Source of the DNA: Kitasatospora sp. NBC_01250
GTDB lineage: Bacteria; Actinomycetota; Actinomycetes; Streptomycetales; Streptomycetaceae
Assembly (NCBI RefSeq): GCF_036226465.1
Contig: NZ_CP108476.1
Span: 8,680,001-8,744,000 of the forward strand
DNA length: 64,000 bases
Direction of reading: 5' to 3'
Under the pieces are notes generated by a model. It ran no database searches. It was not told the DNA's origin and was given only the letters and a program-made list of their open reading frames with translations. Shown here in pieces: positions 43,494-51,513 of the stretch (the first letter of the stretch is position 1; each line of letters starts with the position of its first letter). Both the position numbers and the translations under genes were made by a program.

Positions 43494-45626
43494 GTGGTGG
43501 ACCGGCCGACCGATCCCGCGGGCCCCGGACAGCCGGCGCCGCGCGCCGCGGCCCTGCCGGAGGCGCGCGGGGCCCGGGAGACGCACAGCCCGGTGACCGC
43601 CCACGGCTGCTGGTACCCCTCGGCCGACCCCAGCGGCCGGCAGGTGGCCTTCATCTGCAACCGGGGCGGGGTGCCGCAGCTGTGGACCGGTCCGGCCGAC
43701 GGTGAGGACGCGCACCTGCTGGACACCGGGCCCGACCCGGTCACCGAGGTCTCCTGGTCCCCGGACGGGCGCTGGATCGCGTACACCACCGCGCCCGGCG
43801 GCGGCGAACTCACCCGGGTGCTCTGCGTGCGGCCGGACGGCAGCGACCGCCGGGTGCTGGCCGGCGCCGCCTCGGGCAGCACCGCCTACCTCGGGCGCTG
43901 GAGCCGCGACGGTGCGCTCATCGCCGTCACCGCCACCGATCCGCCGACCGGCCTGCTGATCGCGGAGCGCGGCGCGGCCGGCCCCGCGCTGCTCGGCGGC
44001 GCGCACCGGGGCGAGCTGGGGCGGCCGGGAGCGGCGGGGCCGGCGGTGCTGCGGCCGGCGGGCCCGGCGCCCGGCGCCGCCGCCGACGAGCCGCACCTCA
44101 CCGGCGGCGGGCTCGCCGTCTTCCTGGCCGATCCGGCGGGCGTGCGGCCGGCCGAGCTGATCGCCACCGAACCCGGGGGCGCCACGCTGCGGGTGTGCGA
44201 CAGCACCGCGGACGGCCGGCTCGTGCTGCTGCTGCGCGGACCGCGCGGCGGGCGCGAGGCCGTGGTGCTGCGGAGCGACGGGCGCGAGACGGCCTACTCG
44301 GTGCGGGTGGCCGACGGGGATCCCTGGGTCGGCCGGTTCTCGCCCGACGGCCGCAGGCTCTACCTGCGCAGCGACGCCGACCGGGAGTTCGCGGCACTGG
44401 TCACCGTCGAGCTCGGACCGGACGGGAGCTGCCTGCGCCGGGTGGTGACCGCCGGGCGCGAGGACGCCGACCTGGAGCTGCTGTCGGTGGCCGACGACGG
44501 TCGCACCGCGGTGCTGGCGTGGAACGTGCGCGGGCGCACCGAGCTGGAGACCGTCGCGCTCCCCGCCGCTCCCGCCGCTCCCGCCGAACCCGCCGCACCG
44601 GCCGCTCCCGCTCCCGCTGCACCGGCGCCGTCCGCACCGGCGCCCGAACTCGCCGCCCGGGTACTGACGTTGCCGCACGAGGTGGTGACCCGGATCAGCC
44701 CGGCGGGGCCGCGCGGGCTGGCGCTGGCCGTCGCCGGTTCGCGCCGCCGCCCCGGGGTCTGGCACACGCCCGACGGCGCCAGCCCGCTGCGCACCCCCTG
44801 GTCCTCGCGCGACGAGGACGTCGTCGCGCCCGGCCAGCCCGCGCCGGTCCGGCCCGAGCACCTGCGCCTGCGTGCCCGCGACGGGCTGGAACTGGGGGGC
44901 TGGTACTACCGCGCCCCGCGCCGGGAGCCGGACGGCCGGGGCCCGTGCGTGATCCACCTGCACGGCGGCCCCGAGCAGCAGGAGCGACCGGTGTTCGAGC
45001 CGCTCTACCACGAGCTGCTGGGCCACGGCCTGGACGTGTTCGCCCCCGACGTGCGCGGCTCGCTGGGCGCGGGCCGCTCCTTCGTCAACGCCGACCTCGG
45101 GGAGGGGCGCTTCGCGGCGATCGACGACGTCGCGGACTGCGCGGCGCACCTGATCACCCTCGGGGTCGCCGACGCCCGGCGGCTGGCCGTGATGGGCCAC
45201 TCCTACGGCGGGTACCTCACGCTGGCCTCGCTGGTCTGGCACCCGGAGCTGTTCCGCACCGGGGTCTCGGTGTGCGGCATGTCCGACTTCCTGACCTTCT
45301 TCGCCGGCACCGAGCCCTGGATCGCCCGATCGGCCGCCGTCAAGTACGGCCACCCCGAGCGGGACCGGGACCTGTTGCACGCGCTGTCGCCGATGAGCCG
45401 CATCGACGCGCTGCGGGTCCCGGTGCTGACCGTCCACGGGGAGCACGACACCAACGTCCCGCCGGGGGAGTCCGAGCAGCTCGTCCGGGCGGCCCGCCAA
45501 CGGGGCATCCCCGCCGAGCTGTTGCTGCTGGCGGGCGAGGGCCACGAGTTCCGGCGCACCCGCAGCCGGGTGCTGTTCCGCCGTACCGCGGCGGACTGGA
45601 TCGAACGCCATCTCGCCGTCGAATAG
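43494..45626 (+). CDS. S9 family prolyl-oligopeptidase-like serine peptidase
   Basis: GTG 43494 (or 43497) gives 710 residues. The N-terminal two thirds form a beta-propeller with WSPDG and FSPDGRRLYL blades. A linker of PAAPAAPAEP repeats follows. The C-terminal alpha/beta-hydrolase domain has Ser570 in GHSYGGY, Asp652 in VHGEHDTNVP and His684 in GEGHEF. No signal peptide was seen, so it acts in the cytoplasm on short peptides. As the third gene of the ligase-amidotransferase operon, it may degrade or mature the dipeptide product, the role played by an M42 peptidase in proteobacterial NAGGN loci. Confidence 0.87.
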   Translation: MVDRPTDPAGPGQPAPRAAALPEARGARETHSPVTAHGCWYPSADPSGRQVAFICNRGGVPQLWTGPADGEDAHLLDTGPDPVTEVSWSPDGRWIAYTTAPGGGELTRVLCVRPDGSDRRVLAGAASGSTAYLGRWSRDGALIAVTATDPPTGLLIAERGAAGPALLGGAHRGELGRPGAAGPAVLRPAGPAPGAAADEPHLTGGGLAVFLADPAGVRPAELIATEPGGATLRVCDSTADGRLVLLLRGPRGGREAVVLRSDGRETAYSVRVADGDPWVGRFSPDGRRLYLRSDADREFAALVTVELGPDGSCLRRVVTAGREDADLELLSVADDGRTAVLAWNVRGRTELETVALPAAPAAPAEPAAPAAPAPAAPAPSAPAPELAARVLTLPHEVVTRISPAGPRGLALAVAGSRRRPGVWHTPDGASPLRTPWSSRDEDVVAPGQPAPVRPEHLRLRARDGLELGGWYYRAPRREPDGRGPCVIHLHGGPEQQERPVFEPLYHELLGHGLDVFAPDVRGSLGAGRSFVNADLGEGRFAAIDDVADCAAHLITLGVADARRLAVMGHSYGGYLTLASLVWHPELFRTGVSVCGMSDFLTFFAGTEPWIARSAAVKYGHPERDRDLLHALSPMSRIDALRVPVLTVHGEHDTNVPPGESEQLVRAARQRGIPAELLLLAGEGHEFRRTRSRVLFRRTAADWIERHLAVE

Positions 45627-45958
45627 GAATGATGATCGTATTCTGGCGTGAAATAGCCCCTGCATGATCCGGGTGCGGCCGGAGGTGGGCGGGTACCGGA
45701 CAAACCAGGGACGGTAAATCCCCGGCCACTGTTCGCTGGCGCATCATCTCCTGATGATTCAGCGAAAGTCGGCGATATGGACGCTGCATGTGGCCCTCGC
45801 GGAGCTGGGGGCCTTTTTCTGGTTAACCTTCAACCATGTCGTTGACACCGCTTCCCGGTGCGGCTGAGACTGGGTCAGGGCGAGATTCCGAATTTCCCTG
45901 AGCGGCTGCGGAATTCGACCCGAAAGGCCTCCGGCCCGCACCCGAGGAGCGTGCAGCT
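45627..45958 (+). promoter_or_regulatory. Leader region of the preQ0 operon: stem, intrinsic terminator and downstream promoter
   Basis: CGCTG (45734-45738) and ATCATC (45743-45748) pair with GATGAT (45753-45758) and CAGCG (45760-45764) to form a stem. At 45792-45813 GGCCC and GGGCC flank a loop and are followed by five T (45814-45818), an intrinsic terminator rare in such DNA. A -35 TTGACA at 45842-45847 with a weak -10 near 45865-45870 lies after it. The terminator may end the S9 operon or attenuate transcription into the preQ0 genes. No known preQ1/preQ0 riboswitch consensus was recognised. Confidence 0.55.
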
Positions 45959-46942
45959 GTGACCACCGAAATCCCTTCCGTCGACCTGGAGGAATGGCTG
46001 GCCGCCGACGCCGGCGAACGCGCGGACCTGCTGCGGCCCGTCGATGCCGCGCTGCGCGAAACCGGGATGTTCCTGCTGACCGGTCACGGGGTCCCGCGCG
46101 CCCGCGGCGAGGACTTCCGCCAGGCGGGGCTCTCCTTCTTCCGGCTGCCGCGGCAGGCCAAGCTCGGCTACGAGATCCAGTGGCAGTACGACAACGGCTG
46201 GCGCGAGGTGCACCGCAACGTCGGCATTCCGGCCGCGGCCGCGGACGACACCAGCGCCCCCGACCTGCACGAGTCCTTCTATGCGGGACCCACCCACCGC
46301 ACCGGGGACACCAGGTTCGACGAGCTCTTCTACCCGGCCAACCGGTGGCCCGCCGAGCTGCCCCAGCTGCGGGCGACGGCCGAGGCGTACACCGGCCACA
46401 TGGTCCGGGTCGCCGAACAGGTGAACCGCATGTTCGCCGAACTGCTCGGCCAGCCGGCGGACTTCTTCACCTCCCGGGCCCGGCGGGCCACCTGGACGCA
46501 GAACGTCAGCTGGTACCCGTCGCTGACCCGGCTCGGGCAGCCGGGCACCGGCCGGATGCGCAACGCCCCGCACACCGACCTGGGCACCTTCACCCTGCTG
46601 AACCGTCAGCCGGGCAAGGGCGGCCTGGAGGTGTGGAACGAGGCCGACGGCTGGTTCGCCCCCGCCTACCCGATGGACTCCGACACCCTGATCGTGATCC
46701 TCGGCGACCTCATGGAGCTGTGGACGGACGGCCGTTGGCGCGCCCTGCGGCACCGCGTACCGGCGCCCGGGGCCGATGCCCCCGACGAGGAGCAGGTCTC
46801 CCTGGTGTTCTTCTTCGAGGCCGACCCGGACGCCCTGATCGAGCCGCTCGCCGCCCCGGCGGGCGGCGGCCTGGGCCTCGCGCCGGCCGTGGCGGGCGAG
46901 TCGATCCTGGGCAAGCTCGGCGTCCCGCTGACGCCCGCGTGA
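45959..46942 (+). CDS. 2-Oxoglutarate/Fe(II) oxygenase (isopenicillin-N-synthase fold)
   Basis: The 327-residue protein has an N-terminal DIOX_N-like domain (FLLTGHGVPRARGEDF) and the jelly-roll iron site His205-x-Asp207 (NAPHTDLGTFTLL) with a distal His265 (ALRHRVPAPG). The expected Arg-x-Ser of the 2OG-binding site appears as QVS in EEQVSLVFFFE, so co-substrate binding may differ. It is the first gene of the preQ0 operon and is a candidate tailoring oxygenase. GTG 45959 follows GAGGAGCGTGC. Confidence 0.87.
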   Translation: MTTEIPSVDLEEWLAADAGERADLLRPVDAALRETGMFLLTGHGVPRARGEDFRQAGLSFFRLPRQAKLGYEIQWQYDNGWREVHRNVGIPAAAADDTSAPDLHESFYAGPTHRTGDTRFDELFYPANRWPAELPQLRATAEAYTGHMVRVAEQVNRMFAELLGQPADFFTSRARRATWTQNVSWYPSLTRLGQPGTGRMRNAPHTDLGTFTLLNRQPGKGGLEVWNEADGWFAPAYPMDSDTLIVILGDLMELWTDGRWRALRHRVPAPGADAPDEEQVSLVFFFEADPDALIEPLAAPAGGGLGLAPAVAGESILGKLGVPLTPA

Positions 46943-46992
46943 CGACGCCCGCGCACCGCCCGGCCCGACCCCGCCCGAGGAGGCGACCGATC

Positions 46993-47745
46993 GTGTCCGA
47001 CCCCGCGTTCTACTCCAAGGTGGCCACCCGGTTCGGCGGCTACCCCGACTGGCCGCCACGTGACACCGACTATCCCGAGGGGGATCCGGAGGCGTACGTC
47101 GACAGCGTGCTCGCCGCCCTGGGCGGCGGCAGCCTCCTGGACGTCGGCTGCGCCGACGGGCGCAACCTGCTCGCGGTGGCCGACCGGTTCCCGCGGGTGC
47201 GGGGGATCGACCTCTCGCCCGAGATGGTGGCCGCCGCCCGCCGCAACCAGGCCCGGACCAGCCTCGACCACGTCGTCTTCGAGGTCGGCGACGCCTCGGC
47301 CACCGGTCTGCCCGACCACTCGGTGGACGTGATCTGCTCCCGGCGCGGACCGCTCTTCCCGGCCGAGTTCCACCGCGTGCTGAAGCCCGGCGGCGCCGTC
47401 GTGCACCTCGGCATCGGCGAACAGGACGTCCGGGCGCTCAAGGAGGCCTTCGGCCGCGGCCAGCACTACGGCGGCTGGCACGAGGCGCCGCTGGCCGAGC
47501 AGGGCCGGGCGCGGCTGGTGGCCGCGGGCTTCGCGGTGGAGATCCGCTCGTACCGCTTCGACGAGTACTTCCACCACCCGCAGGACCTGCGCGGGTTCCT
47601 GGGCAAGGTCCCGATCTTCGAGGACTTCGACCCGGACGCCGACCGGGCCGCCCTCGACGGCTACCTCGCGCGCGCGACCGGCGAGCGCGGCATCCACCTG
47701 GCCCGTCACTGGTTCGTGCTCGTCGCCCGCAAGGGCACCCGGTGA
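46993..47745 (+). CDS. SAM-dependent class I methyltransferase
   Basis: The 250-residue protein has motif I LLDVGCADGRNLL, acidic GIDLSPEM, and EFHRVLKPGGAVVHLG, a Methyltransf_11/25-type fold. GTG 46993 follows GAGGAGGCGACC. Its end overlaps the ATP-grasp gene by four bases. In this operon it probably methylates the 7-deazapurine scaffold or an appended group, but this is inference. Confidence 0.85.
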   Translation: MSDPAFYSKVATRFGGYPDWPPRDTDYPEGDPEAYVDSVLAALGGGSLLDVGCADGRNLLAVADRFPRVRGIDLSPEMVAAARRNQARTSLDHVVFEVGDASATGLPDHSVDVICSRRGPLFPAEFHRVLKPGGAVVHLGIGEQDVRALKEAFGRGQHYGGWHEAPLAEQGRARLVAAGFAVEIRSYRFDEYFHHPQDLRGFLGKVPIFEDFDPDADRAALDGYLARATGERGIHLARHWFVLVARKGTR

Positions 47746-49022
47746 CCGCCCGCGCCGCGCACGACGTGCTGGTGGTCAGCTCCTACAAGCCCCTCCCCGC
47801 ACGCCTGCTGGCCGACGACCTGCTCGGCCGGGTCCGCGTCATCACCGAGCCCGCTTTCGCCGGACTCTACGGGGGCCGGGCCGAGGTGACCTGTGTCCCC
47901 AGCATCGACGACCTGAGCGCCGTGCGCGACGCCGCCCTCGGCCTCTTCGCCGACGGGCCCGTCGACGCGGTGCTGACGCCCGCCGAGGCGGGCATCGCCG
48001 CCTCGGGCCTGCTGCGCTCGCACTACGGGATCCAGGGCATCGGCTACGAGACCGCCAACGCGTGCTCCAACAAGTACGTGATGAAGCGGACCCTGGCCGC
48101 GGCCGGTGTGCCGGTCACCGCCTTCCGGCCGGCCTACCGGCTGGCCGACGTACCGGCCGCCGCGGCCGATCTCGGCTGGCCGGTGGTGCTCAAACCCACC
48201 TTCGGCGGCGGCACCTTCGACGTGGTCGAGCTGGCCGGCCCGCGGGACTTCGCGGCCTTCGCCGAAAGCCCGGGCGCGCGGCGGCTGCGCGCGAGCCGCA
48301 CACCGCTGCTGGTCGAGTCGCTGGTCGAGATGGAGGCGGAGTACCACTGCGACGCGGTGGTGCACGACGGCGAGGTGCTGTTCGCCGCCGTCTCCCGCTA
48401 CCACGGGCCGGTGCTGCGCACCCTCGGCGGCTTCGTCGGCTCCTACCCGCTGCCCGAGGACCACCGCGACCAGTGGGCGGCCCGCACCCTGCTGCGCCGG
48501 GTGCTCGGCGCGGTGGGCCTGCGCCACGGGGTCGCGCACGTGGAGATGTTCCGCACCGCGGGCGGGATCCTGGTCGGCGAACTCGCCTGCCGCCCACCGG
48601 GCGGCGGACTGGTCGACGGACTGGCCCTGCAGTACGGGGTCGACCTGTGGCAGGCGTTCCTGGAGACCTCGCTGGGGCTGGCGCCGACCCTGCGCCCGCG
48701 CACCGCCGAGCGCATCGTGGTCAACTCCATGCTGCCGGCCCGGCCGGGGCGCATCACGGCGATCACCCCGGCCGAGAAGCTGGCCGCGCTGCCGGGCGTG
48801 CGGCAGGTCACCATGACCCGGCGGGTCGGCGACCTGATCGACCCCGACCTCTACTCCACCTCGCACACCGGGGTGGTGCTCTTCACCGTCGGGAGCGAGG
48901 ACGAGGTCCCGCTGCGCCTGGCGGAACTCGCACAACTGTACGCACTCGACGTGGTGCCGGTCCCCGGCCCCGGCGCGGTGGGCGGCGCCGGCCACGGCGC
49001 CCGGGAGGGGAGTGAAAGGTGA
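47742..49022 (+). CDS. ATP-grasp ligase
   Basis: The 426-residue protein has the ATP-grasp layout of BtrJ/carboxylase-like ligases. A pre-ATP domain carries VLTPAEAGIAASGLLR and an NKYVMKRTLAAAGVPV segment. The ATP-binding VVLKPTFGGGTFDVV and LVESLVEMEAEYHCD follow, and then VAHVEMF and GELACRPPGGGLVDG with metal-binding residues. It should couple a carboxylate to an amine or other nucleophile using ATP. GTG 47742 overlaps the methyltransferase stop, and its end overlaps queC. It is the best candidate for attaching an amino acid to the preQ0-derived product. Confidence 0.85.
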   Translation: MTARAAHDVLVVSSYKPLPARLLADDLLGRVRVITEPAFAGLYGGRAEVTCVPSIDDLSAVRDAALGLFADGPVDAVLTPAEAGIAASGLLRSHYGIQGIGYETANACSNKYVMKRTLAAAGVPVTAFRPAYRLADVPAAAADLGWPVVLKPTFGGGTFDVVELAGPRDFAAFAESPGARRLRASRTPLLVESLVEMEAEYHCDAVVHDGEVLFAAVSRYHGPVLRTLGGFVGSYPLPEDHRDQWAARTLLRRVLGAVGLRHGVAHVEMFRTAGGILVGELACRPPGGGLVDGLALQYGVDLWQAFLETSLGLAPTLRPRTAERIVVNSMLPARPGRITAITPAEKLAALPGVRQVTMTRRVGDLIDPDLYSTSHTGVVLFTVGSEDEVPLRLAELAQLYALDVVPVPGPGAVGGAGHGAREGSER

Positions 49023-49687
49023 GCAGAATCGTCGCCGTCGTCTCCGGCGGGATCGACTCGGTGACCATGGCCCATCACCTGGCCGCCGGCGGACACCGGC
49101 TGCACCTGGTGGCCGTCGACTACGGACAGCGCCACCGCAGGGAGCTGGACTGCGCCCGCGCCGCCGCGCGCCGGCTCGGCACGGGCTACGACGAGGTCGA
49201 CCTGACCGCGGTGGGCCGCCTGATGCGCGGCTCCTCGCTGACCGACCCCACGGTGCCCGTCCCCGACGCGGGCCGGGCCCCGGTCGGGCCCAACCCCGAC
49301 ATCGTGCCCAACCGCAACGCGGTCCTGCTCGCGGTGGCCTACACGGTGGCGGTCGTCGAGCGGGCGCACGCGGTGGCCTTCGGGGTGATGGCCGACGACG
49401 TGGGCCCCTCGGACACCTCGCCCGCCTTCCTCGACGCGTTCCTCGCCATGGAGCGGATCGCGACCCGCGGCCAGGGCAGCGCCGACCTCGGCCTGCTCGC
49501 CCCGCTGATCACCCTGCACAAGCACGAAGTGATCGCCCTCGGCGAGGAGTTGAAGGTTCCCTGGGAGCGGACCTGGACCTGCTTCCGCGGCGAGGAGCTG
49601 CACTGCGGCAGCTGCGCGGCCTGCGTCGAGCGGCGCGCCGCGTTCGTCACCGCCGCTGTCGAAGACCCGACCGAGTACCGGTGTTGA
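49019..49687 (+). CDS. queC: 7-Cyano-7-deazaguanine synthase
   Basis: The 222-residue protein has the PP-loop VVSGGIDSVT, DYGQRHRRELDCA, GPNPDIVPNRNAVLL and the Cys-rich zinc site in the C-terminal part (TCFRGEELHCGSCAACVERR). QueC converts CDG to preQ0 with ATP and ammonia. GTG 49019 overlaps the ATP-grasp stop by four bases. The set queC-queD-queE-folE gives the full route from GTP to preQ0. Confidence 0.95.
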   Translation: MSRIVAVVSGGIDSVTMAHHLAAGGHRLHLVAVDYGQRHRRELDCARAAARRLGTGYDEVDLTAVGRLMRGSSLTDPTVPVPDAGRAPVGPNPDIVPNRNAVLLAVAYTVAVVERAHAVAFGVMADDVGPSDTSPAFLDAFLAMERIATRGQGSADLGLLAPLITLHKHEVIALGEELKVPWERTWTCFRGEELHCGSCAACVERRAAFVTAAVEDPTEYRC

Positions 49688-49713
49688 CCCCACCACGAGA
49701 AGGGACCAGACCC

Positions 49714-50076
49714 GTGACGATGCGGATCAGTAAGCAGTTCGCGTTCTCCGCCAGCCACCGGCTCGACGGGCTGCCGGACGGGCACCAGTGCGCCCGCCTG
49801 CACGGCCACAACTATGTGGTCGAGGTCGAACTCGCCGCGGAAGCAGACCAGTTGACCCCGACCGGATTCGTCCGCGACTACGGCGACCTGGCGCCGTTCA
49901 AGCAGTGGATCGACACCACCGTCGACCACCAGCACCTCAACGACATCGTCAGGTCCAACCCGAGCGCCGAGAACCTGGCCCGCTGGATCTACGACCAGTG
50001 GTCGGCGCGGCTGCCCGAGCTCTCCGCCGTCCGCATCTCCGAGACGCCCAAGACCTGGGCCGAGTTCCGCCCGTGA
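49714..50076 (+). CDS. queD: 6-Carboxytetrahydropterin synthase
   Basis: About 120 residues from GTG 49714 or ATG 49720, both after GAGAAGGGACC. It has the zinc-binding FSASHRLDG and CARLHGHNYVVEVE motifs with the catalytic Cys, FVRDYGDL, and the C-terminal VRISETPKTWAEF. QueD makes 6-carboxytetrahydropterin from the FolE product. It lies 26 bases after queC and just before queE. Confidence 0.95.
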   Translation: MTMRISKQFAFSASHRLDGLPDGHQCARLHGHNYVVEVELAAEADQLTPTGFVRDYGDLAPFKQWIDTTVDHQHLNDIVRSNPSAENLARWIYDQWSARLPELSAVRISETPKTWAEFRP

Positions 50077-50114
50077 CCGGGCGCCCGGACCGGCCCGCCG
50101 ACCACGAGGAGGTG

Positions 50115-50839
50115 ATGCCAGTGGAACCGCAGATCGTCGTCAACGAAATCTTCGGCCCCACCTAGCCGTCCAGGGTGAGGGCCGCTCGCTCGGCCGGCAC
50201 TGCGCCTTCGTGCGCCTCGGCGGCTGCAACCTGACCTGCCGCTGGTGCGACACGCCCTACACCTGGGACTGGACCGGCAGCAGCGACACCGGCATCGCCT
50301 ACGACCCCCGCCAGGAGCTGCACCGCCGCTCGGTCGCCTCGGTCGCGGAGCAGGTCGGCGCGCTCGGCGTCGGCCTGGTCGTGATCTCGGGAGGCGAACC
50401 GCTCGGCCAGCAGGCCCGGTTGGCGCCGCTGGTCGACCTGCTCACCGGCCGGGGCATGGAGGTGGAGATCGAGACCAACGGCACCCACGTCCCGCACCCG
50501 GCGCTGGTCGCGGCGGGCGCGCGGTTCAACGTCTCGCCCAAGCTGGCCCATTCGGGGGTCCTGGCCGCGCGCCGGATCAGACCGGCGGCACTGCGGGCGC
50601 TGGCCGGCACACCGGGCACCGCGTTCAAGTTCGTCTGCCGGGACACCGCCGATCTGGAGGAGGTCGGCGCACTCGTGGCGCGCTACGGCCTCGACCCGGT
50701 GTGGATCATGCCCGAGGGGCAGAGCGCCGAACGCCTCGAGGAGCACCTGCACCAGCTGGCGGCCCCGGTCATCGCCCGGGGCTGGAACCTCACCACCCGG
50801 CTGCACACCTTGATCTGGGGACAGGAAAGGGGCGTCTGA
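50115..50839 (+). pseudogene. queE: 7-Carboxy-7-deazaguanine synthase gene, interrupted near its 5' end
   Basis: ATG 50115 (after GAGGAGGTG) starts MPVEPQIVVNEIFGPT and meets TAG at 50163-50165. The family continues directly with VQGEG, which is present at 50168 in another frame (VQGEGRSLGRHCAFVRLGGC). Five extra bases, TAGCC at 50163-50167, separate them. The rest is intact: radical-SAM cluster Cys-x3-Cys-x2-Cys in GCNLTCRWCD, ISGGEPLGQQ, and VEIETNGTH to the end. A -1 ribosomal shift would restore the protein with two added residues. Otherwise translation from GTG 50210 would lack the N-terminus. Confidence 0.8.
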
Positions 50840-50840
50840 G

Positions 50841-51500
50841 TTGAGCACCGACGTGAACGACATCGCCGTGAACGGCATCGAGGTGAACGGCATTGAGGTG
50901 AACGGCATCGGGGTGAACGAGGAGGCCGTCGCCGCGGCGATGGAGATCGCCGCCGTCACCGAGCCGGACCCGCTGGTCGGCCTCGCGGTCAGCCTGCTGA
51001 AGGAGATCGGGGAGGACCCGGACCGCGACGGGCTGCGCGAGACGCCCGAGCGGTTCGCCCGCTGGTGGCGGGAGTTCACCGACTACGACCCCGGCACCGT
51101 CGCCACCCTGTTCGAGACCACCACCACCGGGCAGCTGGTCCTCGTCTCCGGCATCGAGGTCTGGTCGCTGTGCGAGCACCACCTGCTGCCGTTCAGCTGC
51201 TCCATCAGCGTCGCCTACCGCTCCACCGAACGGCTGCTGGGACTGTCGAAGTTCGCCCGCATCGCCCACCAGCACGCGCACCGGCTGCAGGTGCAGGAAC
51301 GCCTGGTCGCCGACATCGCCGCCGACATCATCCGGATCACCGGCAGCCAGGACGTCGCCGTGGTCGGGCACGGTGAGCACCTGTGCATGACCATGCGCGG
51401 GATCAGGACCAGTGCCCGGATGACCTCCACCTCCATCAACGGCGAGTTCGCCCGGGCCGGCCTGGCCCGCGACGAACTGCTGACCCTCCTCAACGGCTGA
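50841..51500 (+). CDS. folE: GTP cyclohydrolase I of the preQ0 operon
   Basis: The 219-residue protein starts at TTG 50841, one base after the queE stop, with AGGAAAGGGG upstream. Its first 27 residues are a VNGIEVNGIEVNGIGVNE repeat from 15-bp units, not part of the enzyme. The core has RDGLRETPERFARWW, the zinc-binding SLCEHHLLPF and GHGEHLCMTMRGI. It produces dihydroneopterin triphosphate, the first step towards preQ0. A cluster-specific copy supports dedicated 7-deazapurine production. Confidence 0.94.
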   Translation: MSTDVNDIAVNGIEVNGIEVNGIGVNEEAVAAAMEIAAVTEPDPLVGLAVSLLKEIGEDPDRDGLRETPERFARWWREFTDYDPGTVATLFETTTTGQLVLVSGIEVWSLCEHHLLPFSCSISVAYRSTERLLGLSKFARIAHQHAHRLQVQERLVADIAADIIRITGSQDVAVVGHGEHLCMTMRGIRTSARMTSTSINGEFARAGLARDELLTLLNG

Positions 51501-51513
51501 CCGGCGCGGCGGC

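Noticed and set aside
45734..45764. A preQ1-I riboswitch
   Set aside because: The A-rich tail and loop consensus are absent. Only a generic stem is present.
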